DNA of 64,000 bases from Neoroseomonas oryzicola (GCF_012163135.1 NZ_JAAVUP010000012.1:1-64000), one strand, 5' to 3'; counted from the first letter of the stretch, positions 55,498-64,000 are shown. Numbers and translations are program-made. The notes: a model not told the origin generated them from the letters alone.

Positions 55498-56276
55498 GCG
55501 GCGGGGGCCAGGGCGGTCGCCTGGCTCGCCCAGGCCGCATCGCCCACCAGCGCGGCGACGTCCCGCGCCCCGGCCAGCAGCCGGCGGATGATGTCCTTCC
55601 GCTCCGCCGCCGTGACGGTCGCGATCGGATAGGCGATGCAGAGGCTGACGGTCTCGCCCGTCTCGGGCGCGCCGACGGCGCAGGCGATGGCGCCGACGCC
55701 GCGGTTCGCCTCGTCATGCGATTCCGCGTAGCCGACCGCGCGCACCTTCCGCAGCCGGTCGAGCAGTTCCGCGATGTCCTGCGGCGCGGTGCGCGACACC
55801 GGCGCCCAGGGTTCGGCGAACAGCGCGCGCACCTGGTCGTCGGTCATGCGCGCGAGCATCGACCGTCCGGTCGCGCAGGAATGGGCCGGCAGCGGCCGGC
55901 CGACCGGGGTTGCGACATGCAGCGCGTTGCTGCCCGGATGATAGGTGACGCCCGAGACGGCATTGCCGTCGCGGATCGAGACATAGCCCGTGTGCCCGAT
56001 CGCGGCGACAAGACGCGCGACCACGGCGTCGGCGCGATTCACGAGCGACGACGCGCTCCGGAAGCTCTGGCCGAGGCCGAGGAGCAGCGCGCCGGGCCGG
56101 TAGCGCTTGGACTCCCCGATCGTCTCGAGCAGCCCGGCGTCGCGCATGGCGCGCAGCAGGCGCGAGGTGTTGCTCTTCGGAAGCGCGAGCAGCGACGCCG
56201 CCTCGGTGACGGTGATGCTGCTGCGCGTCGCCGAGAAGCAGCGAAGCACCGCGGCGGTGCTCGCGAGGGTGGTCAT
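55494..56276 (-). CDS. IclR-family transcriptional regulator
   Basis: A 260-residue IclR-type regulator with an N-terminal winged helix (ITVTEAASLLALPKSNTSRLLRAMRDAGLLE) and a GAF-like effector domain (VSIRDGNAVSGVTYHPG, SCATGRSMLARMTDDQV, AESHDEANRGVGAIACAV). It is the first gene of the leftward hydantoinase operon, coupled to it by a 4-base overlap, and an IclR-type inverted repeat lies 17-33 bases upstream of its ATG. Self-regulation together with the whole operon is likely. Confidence 0.9.
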   Translation of the reverse strand: MTTLASTAAVLRCFSATRSSITVTEAASLLALPKSNTSRLLRAMRDAGLLETIGESKRYRPGALLLGLGQSFRSASSLVNRADAVVARLVAAIGHTGYVSIRDGNAVSGVTYHPGSNALHVATPVGRPLPAHSCATGRSMLARMTDDQVRALFAEPWAPVSRTAPQDIAELLDRLRKVRAVGYAESHDEANRGVGAIACAVGAPETGETVSLCIAYPIATVTAAERKDIIRRLLAGARDVAALVGDAAWASQATALAPAA

Positions 56277-56292
56277 CCGGTCATCCCGAGGT

Positions 56293-56309
56293 GTTCCACT
56301 TTATGGAAC
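56293..56309. promoter_or_regulatory. Putative IclR operator before the hydantoinase operon
   Basis: GTTCCA-CTTTA-TGGAAC is a perfect inverted repeat with the TTCCA/TGGAA half-sites typical of IclR-family operators. A further TGGAAC half-site lies at 56335-56340. It is 17 bases from the iclR start codon, so it probably overlaps the operon promoter. Confidence 0.65.
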
Positions 56310-56529
56310 TTGAATGCAAGATGATGGAACGCTAGGCGGGGGCCCCGGGCCTGGCAAGATCCTTCCTGGTGGATGAATCGACACGCCGGGCGCGGGCTGC
56401 ACGTCCGTCGTGCAGGGTGTGACCGGAGATCGCGCAGGACGGTCCGCGCCTATCCTGCCGCCGGTCGCGGAGAATGCCGGGCAAGCCGCCGCGACGGCAC
56501 CCCGGGAAGCGCCCCGGCGACAGCCGGCT

Positions 56530-57570
56530 TTAGAGGATCGACACCTGCCGCGGGTCGATCTCGAGCCGCACCGTGCCGCCCGGGGCGAGCGGATCGCGGC
56601 CGCGCAGATGCGCTTCCTCCGTCGTCAGTTGCTGGCCTTCCTGGAGTTCGAGCGTGTAGCGGACATGCCCGCCCAGGAACTCCGTCCGCAGCACCCGCGC
56701 CGCAAGTGCTCCGCCGCTGGCGTCGCGATGAAGCCGGATGCCCTGCGGCCGCAGGGCCAGCGTGACGCGGCCCGGCGCCGCGGGCTCGTTGAGCGGCAGG
56801 GCGATCCCGCCGGCGCGGAAAACGCCGTCCTCCACCGTGCCGTCGATCAGGTTGGCGGTGCCGAGGAAAGCCGCGACGAAGCGGTTCGCCGGCCGGTCGT
56901 AGAGTTCCGTGGGCGTGCCGATCTGCAGCACGCGCCCGCCGTCCAGCACCGCCATGCGGTCGGCCGCGGCGTTCGCTTCCTCCTGGTCGTGTGTGACCAG
57001 GATGGTCGTGAGGCCAAGGCGCCGCTGCAACTCGACCAGCTCCTGCCGCACCCCGGCACGCAGCGCGGCGTCGAGGTTCGAGAGCGGCTCATCCAGCAGC
57101 AGCACCTCGGGTTCGATGGCGAGCGTGCGCGCGATGGCGACGCGCTGCTGCTGGCCGCCCGACAGCTGCGCCGGCCGCCGGTCGATCAGATGCGCGAGCC
57201 CGACCATGTCGAGCGCGGCGCGCACGCGCCGGTCGCGTTCGGCGCGCGGCACGCGGCGACGCTCGAGCCCGAAGGCGACGTTCTGCGCGACCGTCATGTG
57301 CGGCCACAGCGCGTAGTTCTGGAACACCAGGCCGACATTGCGGCTCCAGGGCGGCGTGCGCGTCATGTCGCGCCCGCCGATCAGGATGCGGCCGCGATCC
57401 GGCGTCCCGAAGCCGGCGATCAGGCGCAGCAGCGTGGTCTTGCCGCTGCCCGACGGGCCGAGGAAGGCGAAGAACTCGCCCTTGCGGATGGAGAGCGAGA
57501 CATCCTCCAGCACCCGCGTGGCGCCATAGCCGAAGGAGACGCCCTCCACATCCACGCCCTGCGCGCTCAT
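56530..57570 (-). CDS. ABC transporter ATPase of iron(III)/polyamine type
   Basis: A 346-residue ATPase with Walker A GPSGSGKTT, signature LSGGQQQR, Walker B LLLDEPLSNLDA, H-loop VTHDQEEA, and a C-terminal TOBE-like domain (from ~residue 250, VTLALRPQGIRLHRD) as in PotA/FbpC. ATG 57570 overlaps the permease stop by 4 bases. Third gene of a three-gene importer. The substrate class (ferric iron, polyamine, phosphonate) is not resolved. Confidence 0.92.
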   Translation of the reverse strand: MSAQGVDVEGVSFGYGATRVLEDVSLSIRKGEFFAFLGPSGSGKTTLLRLIAGFGTPDRGRILIGGRDMTRTPPWSRNVGLVFQNYALWPHMTVAQNVAFGLERRRVPRAERDRRVRAALDMVGLAHLIDRRPAQLSGGQQQRVAIARTLAIEPEVLLLDEPLSNLDAALRAGVRQELVELQRRLGLTTILVTHDQEEANAAADRMAVLDGGRVLQIGTPTELYDRPANRFVAAFLGTANLIDGTVEDGVFRAGGIALPLNEPAAPGRVTLALRPQGIRLHRDASGGALAARVLRTEFLGGHVRYTLELQEGQQLTTEEAHLRGRDPLAPGGTVRLEIDPRQVSIL

Positions 57571-59300
57571 GCCGCCCCCCGGGGTTCAACGGTCCTCGAG
57601 CGGCGCCGGCGTTCGCGTTCGGCGAAGGCATGGGCCGCCCAGGTGCAGATCGCGACGACGACGACCGCGATGACGCCGAGTGCGGCGCCGGGTCCGCGGC
57701 CGGCCGCGCTCTGCATGTAGATGTAGATGCCGTAGGAGAGCGGCGCGTCCACGTCCCGCGTCACCAGCACCAGCGTGGCCGAGAGTTCCACTGCGGCCGT
57801 GGCGAAGCTGGTGACGAAGGCCGCGGCGAGCCCGCCCGCCATCAGCGGCACGACGATGCGCGCAAGGGTCGTCGCGGACCCCGCGCCCAGGTTCTCGGCC
57901 GCTTCCTCGAGGCTTCGGTGCACCTGCCGCAGCGCCGCCGTTGCCGCCCGCAGCGCATAGGGCAGGCGCCGCACCGCAAGCACGATGGTCAGCATGATCC
58001 AGGACGTCGCGAGGGAATCCCCGCCTGGCAAATGAACGTCGAAATAGGTGCGCAGGATTCCGATACCGAGCACCAGCCCCGGCACCGCCAATGCCGACAT
58101 CGCCACAAGGTCGAGCAGGGCGCGCCCCGGCAGCCGCGTGCGGTGCACCAGCCAGGCGATGACGACGCCCAGCACGACGTCGATGAGCGCCGCGATGCCG
58201 CAGAAGAGCAGCGTGTTGGTCAGGAACTGCGGCGTCTCCCGCAACACCGTCGCGTAGTGGGCGAGGGTGAAGCCGTCGGGCAGCGGGCTGAAGGACCAGA
58301 TGGTCGCGAGGCTGAGCAGCAGGATGCCGGCATGCGGGGCGAGCACGAGCAGCAGCGCCGGCACCACGAAGCACCATGCCAGGATCCTGCCGGTGCGCGT
58401 CATCCGTCGTTGCGACAGCCCGCCGCCGCCGCGCTGCGCGGTGGCATAGTCACGCCCGCGCAGCAGGAGCGCTGACCCTGCCATCGCCGCGACCGAGACC
58501 ACCACCAGGATGACGCTGATCACATAGCCCATCGGGTCGCCGAGCCCGACGGAGGTGACCCGAAGATAGGCCTGCGGGGCGAGCATGTTCGTCACGTTCA
58601 GCAGCAGCGGCGTCGCCAGGTCATCGAACACCTTGACGAAGACGAGGCTCGCCCCGGCGAGGTAGCCCGGCAGCGCCAGCGGCAGGACGATGGTGCGCAG
58701 CAAGTTCGCCCCGCGCGCGCCGAGATTCTGCCCGGCCTCCTCCATCGACACGTCGATGTTCGAGAGCGAGGCGCTGAGGTTCATCAGGATGAAGGGGAAG
58801 TAGTGCAGCGACTGGACGAAGATGACGCCGTTCAGTCCCTCCATCAGGTCGAGCCGGACGTCGAACCAGTCCATCAGCAGCAGGTTCACCGTCCCGTTGC
58901 GCCCGAAGATGAGCTGCATCGCGACCGCCCCCACGAAGGGCGGCATGACCAGCGGCAGCACGCCCAGCACCGCGATCAGCGCGCTGCCCGGGAATCGGTA
59001 GCGCGCGAGGATCACCGCGAGCGGCACCGCGAGCAGCGAGGCGAAGACCACGCTCATGCCCGCGACGTAGAGGCTGTTCCAGAAGCTCTCGATGAACAGG
59101 CTGGTGCGGAAGAAGTCGGCGAAGTGCACGAGGGTGAAGCCACCCTCCGCCGCAGCGAAGGCGGTCAGGAAGACGCGCCCGACCGGCACCACCAGGAAGG
59201 CCAGCAGGAAGGCGGCGACGATGGCGGCGGCGGCGACCTGGCTCGCGCTCGCCTCGATGCGGAGGCGCGCGCTCCAGGGGCGCGAGGCGGTCGCGCTCAA
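57567..59300 (-). CDS. Two-module ABC permease of iron(III) type (FbpB-like)
   Basis: A 577-residue permease with two fused transmembrane modules, each with an EAA region (EEAGQNLGARGANLLRTIVLPLALPG and EEAAENLGAGSATTLARIVVPLMAGG), as in FbpB/SfuB and putative 2-aminoethylphosphonate permeases. The start is a TTG overlapping the SBP stop (TTGA); upstream in-frame ATGs would reach deep into the SBP gene. About twelve spans are expected. Confidence 0.9.
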   Translation of the reverse strand: MSATASRPWSARLRIEASASQVAAAAIVAAFLLAFLVVPVGRVFLTAFAAAEGGFTLVHFADFFRTSLFIESFWNSLYVAGMSVVFASLLAVPLAVILARYRFPGSALIAVLGVLPLVMPPFVGAVAMQLIFGRNGTVNLLLMDWFDVRLDLMEGLNGVIFVQSLHYFPFILMNLSASLSNIDVSMEEAGQNLGARGANLLRTIVLPLALPGYLAGASLVFVKVFDDLATPLLLNVTNMLAPQAYLRVTSVGLGDPMGYVISVILVVVSVAAMAGSALLLRGRDYATAQRGGGGLSQRRMTRTGRILAWCFVVPALLLVLAPHAGILLLSLATIWSFSPLPDGFTLAHYATVLRETPQFLTNTLLFCGIAALIDVVLGVVIAWLVHRTRLPGRALLDLVAMSALAVPGLVLGIGILRTYFDVHLPGGDSLATSWIMLTIVLAVRRLPYALRAATAALRQVHRSLEEAAENLGAGSATTLARIVVPLMAGGLAAAFVTSFATAAVELSATLVLVTRDVDAPLSYGIYIYMQSAAGRGPGAALGVIAVVVVAICTWAAHAFAERERRRRSRTVEPRGAA

Positions 59301-60649
59301 CGGGCGCGCTGGGCCTGCTCGGCGAGGCGCTTCGCCTCGGCATAGGCGGCGACCGCGTGGCGGTCCCATTCCTCCTCGAACTGTGCCTGACGGCCGGCGG
59401 CGGGGCGGTCGGGCCGCGCGGCGCGGAAAGCGCCGGCGATGGCGGGATCGGCGGCCTGGGCCTCGGTGACCGGGACGGCGGTCAGCTTGGCGCGCGCCTC
59501 GTTCAGCAGGCGCCGGCCCTCGGCGTTGTCACGACGGCCGAGCGCCGTATCGGCGGCGCGCACGGCCTTCCAGGCATCGGTCAGCTCTCGCAGGCGGAAG
59601 GTGATGACGCGGTCGAACAGGCTGTTGACCAGCTCGTAGCGGACCTCGGAGACGTCGTTGTTGAAGCGCACGCGCGCGCCGAGGCTCGGGTTGGTGAAGG
59701 GGTTCGGGAAGCCGGCCGGCGCGTTCGCATAGGTCTCCTGCCGCACCGGCAGGCGCATCACCTTGGGATCGAGCAGAACCTGCTGCCCCGCGGGCGAGAG
59801 CAGGAACTGGATGAAGGCGCGCGCGGCTTCCGGATTCCGCGCGCCTTCGACCATGCCGATATTCGCCGGCACCAGCGTGGTCACGGTCGGGTAGACGAAT
59901 TCCACCGGGAAGCCCGACGCCTTGGCCGAGAGGCCGAAGAAGTCGATCACGATGCCGATGCCGTACTGGCCGCTGTTCACCGCATCCGGCACGCCGAAGC
60001 TGCGGTCCGAGACCTGAGCGAAGTTGCCCGCCATCTCGAGCAGCTGCGCCCAGCCCATCTCCCAGCCTTCGCCCTGCAGGATCGTCTCGATGGTCAGGTG
60101 GGTGGTGCCGGAGCGGCTCGGCGCCGAGATGCCGACATGGCCCTGGTAGACCGGCCGCGTCAGGTCCACCCATTCCTTTGGTTCGGGCAGGCGGTTCGCG
60201 CGCAGGTAGCGCGTGTTGTACATGATGCCATAGCCGGATACGGCGAAGCCGAAGTAGCGCCCGTCGGGATCATTGGTCGGCTGGCCGCCGATGCGCTCGG
60301 GAATGCCGGCGGTGTCGATGCGCGGCTGCGCCAGCAGGTTGCCCTGCTTCAGCACCTCGAAGGCATCGGGCGCGCTGGCCCACATCAGGTCCGGCGGGCT
60401 CGAGCGCGTCTCGCGGATGAAGGCGACGGCAGCGGCGGTGTTGCGGTTCTGGATCTCGACCTTGGTGCCGGGGTTCGCGCGTTCGAAGGCCTGGACGAAG
60501 GGCGTGGTGACGTCGCGCGAGAAGCTGGTGACGATGACGACGCGCGGTTCGAGCGCCGGCTGGGCACCGGCCCGCGTCGTGCCGTGCAGCAGCCCGATGG
60601 TGCCGCCGGCGGCGAGAATCGCGCGGCGGGATGTGGCGGGCTGCGGCAT
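59297..60649 (-). CDS. Extracellular solute-binding protein of an iron/polyamine-type ABC importer
   Basis: A 450-residue family 1-like binding protein with twin-arginine leader (TSRRAILAAGGTIGLLHGTT), VVIVTSFSRDVTTPFVQAFERANPG, YFGFAVSGYGIMYNTRYLR, and NPEAARAFIQFLLSPAGQQ. The long C-terminal portion (~from residue 340, RFNNDVSEVRYELVNSLFDRVIT) exceeds the usual FbpA length, resembling larger unclassified members. ATG 60649 begins the MPQPATSRR leader; upstream in-frame sequence is Arg-rich and not family-like. First gene of the operon. Confidence 0.88.
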   Translation of the reverse strand: MPQPATSRRAILAAGGTIGLLHGTTRAGAQPALEPRVVIVTSFSRDVTTPFVQAFERANPGTKVEIQNRNTAAAVAFIRETRSSPPDLMWASAPDAFEVLKQGNLLAQPRIDTAGIPERIGGQPTNDPDGRYFGFAVSGYGIMYNTRYLRANRLPEPKEWVDLTRPVYQGHVGISAPSRSGTTHLTIETILQGEGWEMGWAQLLEMAGNFAQVSDRSFGVPDAVNSGQYGIGIVIDFFGLSAKASGFPVEFVYPTVTTLVPANIGMVEGARNPEAARAFIQFLLSPAGQQVLLDPKVMRLPVRQETYANAPAGFPNPFTNPSLGARVRFNNDVSEVRYELVNSLFDRVITFRLRELTDAWKAVRAADTALGRRDNAEGRRLLNEARAKLTAVPVTEAQAADPAIAGAFRAARPDRPAAGRQAQFEEEWDRHAVAAYAEAKRLAEQAQRAR

Positions 60650-61144
60650 GGCGTGCGTCTCCTTGTTTCCGGCCTCTTGCTGAGGCTTCGGTCCCGGTCT
60701 CGGGTCAATCTGCCATGAAGCGGCGAGGAGTGGGAATGCGCCATCCGCGACGACACGGCGGCGGATGGGCTCGCGGTTGCGGCGCGCAGTGCCGTCGCGA
60801 GCGGGCAGGGCGGTCTGCGCGCGAAGCTTCGGCGCGGCCGCGTCGTCGGCGAAAGGTGCCCGGCGCGACAGGCGAGTGCCAACGGCCGCGGGCCGCCCCG
60901 ACCGACCGACTCCGCGTTGGATGAGCGGCGACATGGCGGCCAGAGCGGTCGACGTTCCTGCGCGCCGGGAGAAGGATCATCCCCTGTGCCACTCCTGGGG
61001 CAATGGCGTGCCGGCCCGCCCGCAAATTGGGCGATAATGATCTAGGCTATTGATCTGGCGCGTTGTTGAGTCACTTCCTGGTTGCGGGAAAGCCGCCGGG
61101 GTCCCTAGCCTCGTCGGCCGTGATCTCCCGCATCAGGAGTTGAA
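60650..61144. other. Divergent intergenic region (495 bases)
   Basis: This region separates two divergent solute-binding protein genes. The part near 61020-61060 is AT-richer (AATTGGGCGATAATGATC and a nearby TTGATC) and may contain the promoter of the rightward gene, but no clean -35/-10 pair could be defined. GAGTT at 61136-61140 is a weak ribosome-binding site for that gene. No RNA gene, hairpin terminator or convincing ORF was found. Confidence 0.5.
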
Positions 61145-62776
61145 ATGTCTCTTTCGCGCCGTTCGCTGTTCGCCGCACCGGCCCTGCTGCCGGCGCTGGC
61201 CGCCTCGCGCGGCGCCTCGGCGCAGGCCGCGCCGCAGCGTGGCGGGACGTTGATCTATCTCGAGCAGCAGACCTACACGAACCTCTACCCGCCCGCGGCC
61301 GGGCACTATCCGGCAGGCGGCGTGATCAACCAGATCACCGACAAGCTGACCTACCAGAACCCGCAGACGCTCGAGATCGAGCCGTGGATCGCCGAGAGCT
61401 GGACGATCAACGCCGACGCGACGGAATACGTGTTCCGGCTACGCCGGGGCGTGACCTTCTCGGACGGCACGGCGCTCGATGCCGCCGCCGTCGCGAAGAA
61501 CTACGACACCTACGGCCGCGGCAATCGCGAACTGCGCCACGCGGTGTCCGAGGTCATCACAAACTACGAGCGCAGCGAGGTGATCGACCCGCTGACGGTG
61601 CGCTTCGTCTTTCGCGCGCCCTCGCCTGGCTTCCTGCAGGGAACCTCGGTGATCGGGTCGGGCCTGGTCTCCCCGGCGACGCTCGCCTTGCCATTCGACC
61701 AGATGGGCGATGCGACGAAGATCATCGGCTCCGGTCCCTTCGTGGTGGCGCGCCAGGTGCTGGGGCGCGAGCTCGTGCTGAATGCGCGGCGCGACTACGC
61801 CTGGGGCCCCGCGAAGCATCCGCACCAGGGTCGCGCGCTGCTCGACAGCATCCGCATCATCGTCAACGGGGAAGACAGCGTGCGCGTCGGTGCGCTGCTG
61901 TCGAACCAGGCGCAGATCGCGCGGCAGATCCCGGCCTTCGACGAGAACCGGATCCAGGGTCGCGGCTTCCAGCTGTTCGCGCCGCCGACCCGCGGCGTGA
62001 ACAACTCCATCACCTTCCGCCCCGACAACCCGATGGTCGCCGACATCCGCGTGCGCCGCGCCCTGCTGCACGGCACCAATGCGCAGGAGGTCGTCGACAC
62101 GCTGTTCTCGCCGAACTATCCGCGCGCGACCTCGGTCATCGCCTCGACCGCGCAGGGGTATGTCGACCTGTCGGACCGGCTGACCTTCGATGCGGCCCTG
62201 GCCGCGCGGCTGCTGGACGAGGCCGGCTGGGCGCGCGGTGCGAATGGACAGCGCGCGAAGGATGGCCAGGAGCTCGCCCTGGCCGCCTATGAGAGCCCGA
62301 ACTACGCGCGCAGCAAGGACACGATGCAACTCGTCGCGCAGCAATGGGCCAGGCTGGGGGTGAAGCTGTCGGTGATGGCGGGGGACCTCGGCTCGCGCAC
62401 CGTCGACAGCCTCGACCCGCTGAAGACGCCGCTGTCGCCCGCGATGGTCGGCCGTGCGGATCCCGACGTGATCCGGTCGAACTTCTATCCGACCACGCGC
62501 AACATGCTGCTGCAGACCGGCGGCGTCAGCCGGCGGGTGCAGTCCTTCTCGGATCCCGCGCTCAACGCGCAGCTCGACGCCATCGCATCGGAACCCGACC
62601 AGGCGAAGCGCCTGCTGCTGGTGGGCGAGGTTCAGCGCCACCTGATCGACCAGGCCTATGTGATCCCGCTGTTCGAGGAACCGCAGGTCTTCGCCGCATC
62701 CCCCCGGCTTCGCGGCATGGGGTTCGAGGCGGTGGGGCGGCCCTTCTTCTACGCCGCCTGGCTGGCGGCGCGCTGA
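61145..62776 (+). CDS. ABC transporter solute-binding protein (family 5), first of tandem pair
   Basis: A 543-residue family 5 binding protein with a twin-arginine leader (LSRRSLFAAPALLPALAASRG), TLIYLEQQTYTNLYPPAAG, EIEPWIAESWTINADATEYVFRLRRGVTFSDG, and IIGSGPFVVARQVLG. The C-terminus LIDQAYVIPLFEEPQVFAASP is intact. No permease or ATPase genes are adjacent inside the window; those are probably to the right, after the second copy. The ligand is unknown. Confidence 0.9.
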   Translation: MSLSRRSLFAAPALLPALAASRGASAQAAPQRGGTLIYLEQQTYTNLYPPAAGHYPAGGVINQITDKLTYQNPQTLEIEPWIAESWTINADATEYVFRLRRGVTFSDGTALDAAAVAKNYDTYGRGNRELRHAVSEVITNYERSEVIDPLTVRFVFRAPSPGFLQGTSVIGSGLVSPATLALPFDQMGDATKIIGSGPFVVARQVLGRELVLNARRDYAWGPAKHPHQGRALLDSIRIIVNGEDSVRVGALLSNQAQIARQIPAFDENRIQGRGFQLFAPPTRGVNNSITFRPDNPMVADIRVRRALLHGTNAQEVVDTLFSPNYPRATSVIASTAQGYVDLSDRLTFDAALAARLLDEAGWARGANGQRAKDGQELALAAYESPNYARSKDTMQLVAQQWARLGVKLSVMAGDLGSRTVDSLDPLKTPLSPAMVGRADPDVIRSNFYPTTRNMLLQTGGVSRRVQSFSDPALNAQLDAIASEPDQAKRLLLVGEVQRHLIDQAYVIPLFEEPQVFAASPRLRGMGFEAVGRPFFYAAWLAAR

Positions 62777-62787
62777 CGACGCGGATG

Positions 62788-62820
62788 CCTGGAATCCGGG
62801 CAACGAGATTCCAGGTTGCC
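62788..62820 (+). repeat. Overlapping inverted repeats between tandem SBP genes
   Basis: CCTGGAATC (62788-62796) pairs perfectly with GATTCCAGG (62807-62815). An alternative, mutually exclusive pairing is GGCAAC (62799-62804) with GTTGCC (62815-62820). There is no T-run. It may attenuate read-through from the first SBP gene to the second, or be an operator. Confidence 0.4.
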
Positions 62821-62939
62821 GCAATTCTGGAGCAAGTCCGTCTGCAAATGACACTTATCTTGGAAGATCTTCGTCATTTCCCTGGAAGCGCCATGGCGCC
62901 GTTGCCTAGGCTCATCCCCGCTACCCGGAAGGAGCTGCC

Positions 62940-64000
62940 ATGAGCGCCACCCGTCGCAGCCTGCTTGCCGCACCCGCGCTGATCGGGCTTGCGCGCCAGG
63001 CCGCCGCCCAGGGTGCGCCGGTGCGCGGCGGCACGCTCATCTACCTGGAGCAGCAGACCTACACGAACCTCTATCCGCCGGCGGGCGGCTTCTATCCCAA
63101 CAGCGGCGTGCTCAATCAGATCACGGACAAGCTGACCTACCAGAACCCCCGCACGCTCGAGATCGAGCCCTGGATCGCGGAGAGCTGGACGGTCAACGCC
63201 ACCGCCACCGAATACGTGTTCAGGCTGCGCCCCGGCGTCACCTTCTCGGACGGCACGCCAGTCGATGCGGCGGCGGTGGCGAAGAACTACGAAACCTATG
63301 GCCTCGGCAACCGCGAGCTGCGCCAGCCCGTGAGCGAGGTCATCACCAACTACGACCGCAGCGAGGTGATCGACCCGCTGACCGTGCGCTTTCTGTTCAA
63401 GGCGCCTTCGCCGGGCTTCCTGCAGGGTACCTCGGTGATCGGGGGCGGGCTGGTGTCGCTGCGGACGCTCGCGCTGCCCTTCGACCAGCTGGGCGACGCG
63501 ACGAAGATCATCGGGTCCGGCCCCTTCGTCGTGGCGCGCCAGGTGCTGGGGCGCGAGCTCGTGCTGAACGCCCGGCAGGACTACAATTGGGGTCCGGCGA
63601 AGCACCCGCACCAGGGCCGCGCGCTGCTCGATACCATCCGGATCATCGTCACCGGGGAGGACAGCGTGCGGATCGGCGGGCTGCTCGCCGGCCAGGCGCA
63701 TGTGATCCGCCAGGTCCAGGCCTATGACGAGGAGCGGGTCCGCAGCCGCGGCTTCCAGATCTTCGCGCCGTCCACGCGCGGGGTGAACAATTCCATCGCC
63801 TTCCGCCCCGACAACCCGATGGTCGCCGACATCAGGGTGCGCCGCGCCCTGCTGCATGCGACCAACGCGGCGGAGGTGGTGGCGACGCTGTTCTCGGCAA
63901 ACTATCCGCAGGCGACCTCGGTCATCGCCTCGACCGCGCAGGGCTATGTGAACCTCGCCGATCGCCTGACATTCGACCCGGGGCTGTCGGCGCGGCTGCT
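62940..64000 (+). CDS. ABC transporter solute-binding protein (family 5), second of tandem pair, cut by window end
   Basis: About 353 codons of a second binding protein are visible, open to the window edge. It is strongly similar to the first copy along its whole visible length (TLIYLEQQTYTNLYPPAGG, ITDKLTYQNPRTLEIEPWIAESW, IIGSGPFVVARQVLGRELV, STRGVNNSIAFRPDNPMVADI). A twin-arginine leader (SATRRSLLAAPALIGL) is followed by differing residues. AAGGAG lies 5 bases before ATG 62940. A tandem duplication with some divergence is clear; the C-terminus and any frame damage are outside view. Confidence 0.9.
   Translation, partial: MSATRRSLLAAPALIGLARQAAAQGAPVRGGTLIYLEQQTYTNLYPPAGGFYPNSGVLNQITDKLTYQNPRTLEIEPWIAESWTVNATATEYVFRLRPGVTFSDGTPVDAAAVAKNYETYGLGNRELRQPVSEVITNYDRSEVIDPLTVRFLFKAPSPGFLQGTSVIGGGLVSLRTLALPFDQLGDATKIIGSGPFVVARQVLGRELVLNARQDYNWGPAKHPHQGRALLDTIRIIVTGEDSVRIGGLLAGQAHVIRQVQAYDEERVRSRGFQIFAPSTRGVNNSIAFRPDNPMVADIRVRRALLHATNAAEVVATLFSANYPQATSVIASTAQGYVNLADRLTFDPGLSARL

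Noticed and set aside
61021..61060. Possible FNR-like or sigma-70 elements before the tandem SBP genes
   Set aside because: TTGATC has no matching ATCAA half-site at the right distance, and the -35/-10 spacing is 15 or less; not strong enough to call.
1..64000. Search for CRISPR repeats, insertion sequences, tRNA/rRNA genes and attachment sites
   Set aside because: No regularly spaced repeats, transposase genes, terminal inverted repeats with target duplications, or cloverleaf/rRNA sequences were recognised by eye.

Overview
The window is GC-rich, densely packed DNA from a purple, bacteriochlorophyll-a-producing alphaproteobacterium. Gene content and order (hemA-bchID-bchO, crtIB, crtDC/crtEF, bchCXYZ, pufBALMC, ppsR-bphP-bphO) fit an aerobic anoxygenic phototroph of the Rhodospirillales, most likely Acetobacteraceae. 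That placement is an inference from gene content and protein style, not from a marker gene.

Positions 1-25391 hold part of a photosynthesis gene cluster. A rightward, translationally coupled run carries the 3' end of hemA, bchI, bchD, bchO, a DUF3422 gene, crtI, crtB and a 41-residue membrane ORF. These genes supply ALA, Mg chelatase and early carotenoid steps. crtD-crtC run leftward. crtE-crtF and bchC-bchX-bchY-bchZ run rightward into pufB-pufA-pufL-pufM-pufC. CrtC, CrtD and CrtF without crtA point to the spirilloxanthin branch. After a terminator come ppsR (repressor), bphP (a phytochrome without a kinase domain) and bphO (heme oxygenase), a light-sensing regulatory unit. Three exact TGT-N12-ACA PpsR boxes lie where regulation would be expected: between crtD and crtE, in front of bchC and in front of ppsR. 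The bchFNBHLM, puhA and acsF genes are not in this window, and there is no pufQ.

Positions 25392-30879 are a histidine utilisation block, hutC-hutI-hutH-hutU, with a clear promoter/operator before hutI.

Positions 30880-64000 are mostly solute uptake and catabolism. They comprise a TRAP transporter coupled to an unusual type II dehydroquinase (AroQ) with two tandem, divergently oriented GntR regulators; a peptide-type ABC transporter operon ending in a glycerophosphodiesterase; a VOC protein; and a ten-gene, fully overlapping leftward operon running IclR regulator, fused hydantoinase A/B, peptide-type ABC transporter, AroM-family protein, DUF917 protein, hydantoinase A. After these come an iron/polyamine-type ABC operon and two tandem near-duplicate solute-binding proteins, the second cut off by the window end.

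The best candidate for an undescribed system is the 42833-56276 operon. It looks like uptake and ring-opening of a cyclic imide, hydantoin or thiohydantoin, with AroM carrying a two-cysteine layout like that of Asp/Glu/hydantoin racemases. Other points of interest are the crtD-crtC junction, where CrtC has no start codon in frame; the ppsR operator sharing an arm with the puf terminator; and the AroQ with a substituted active-site histidine. No tRNA, rRNA, insertion sequence, CRISPR array or replication origin was seen.
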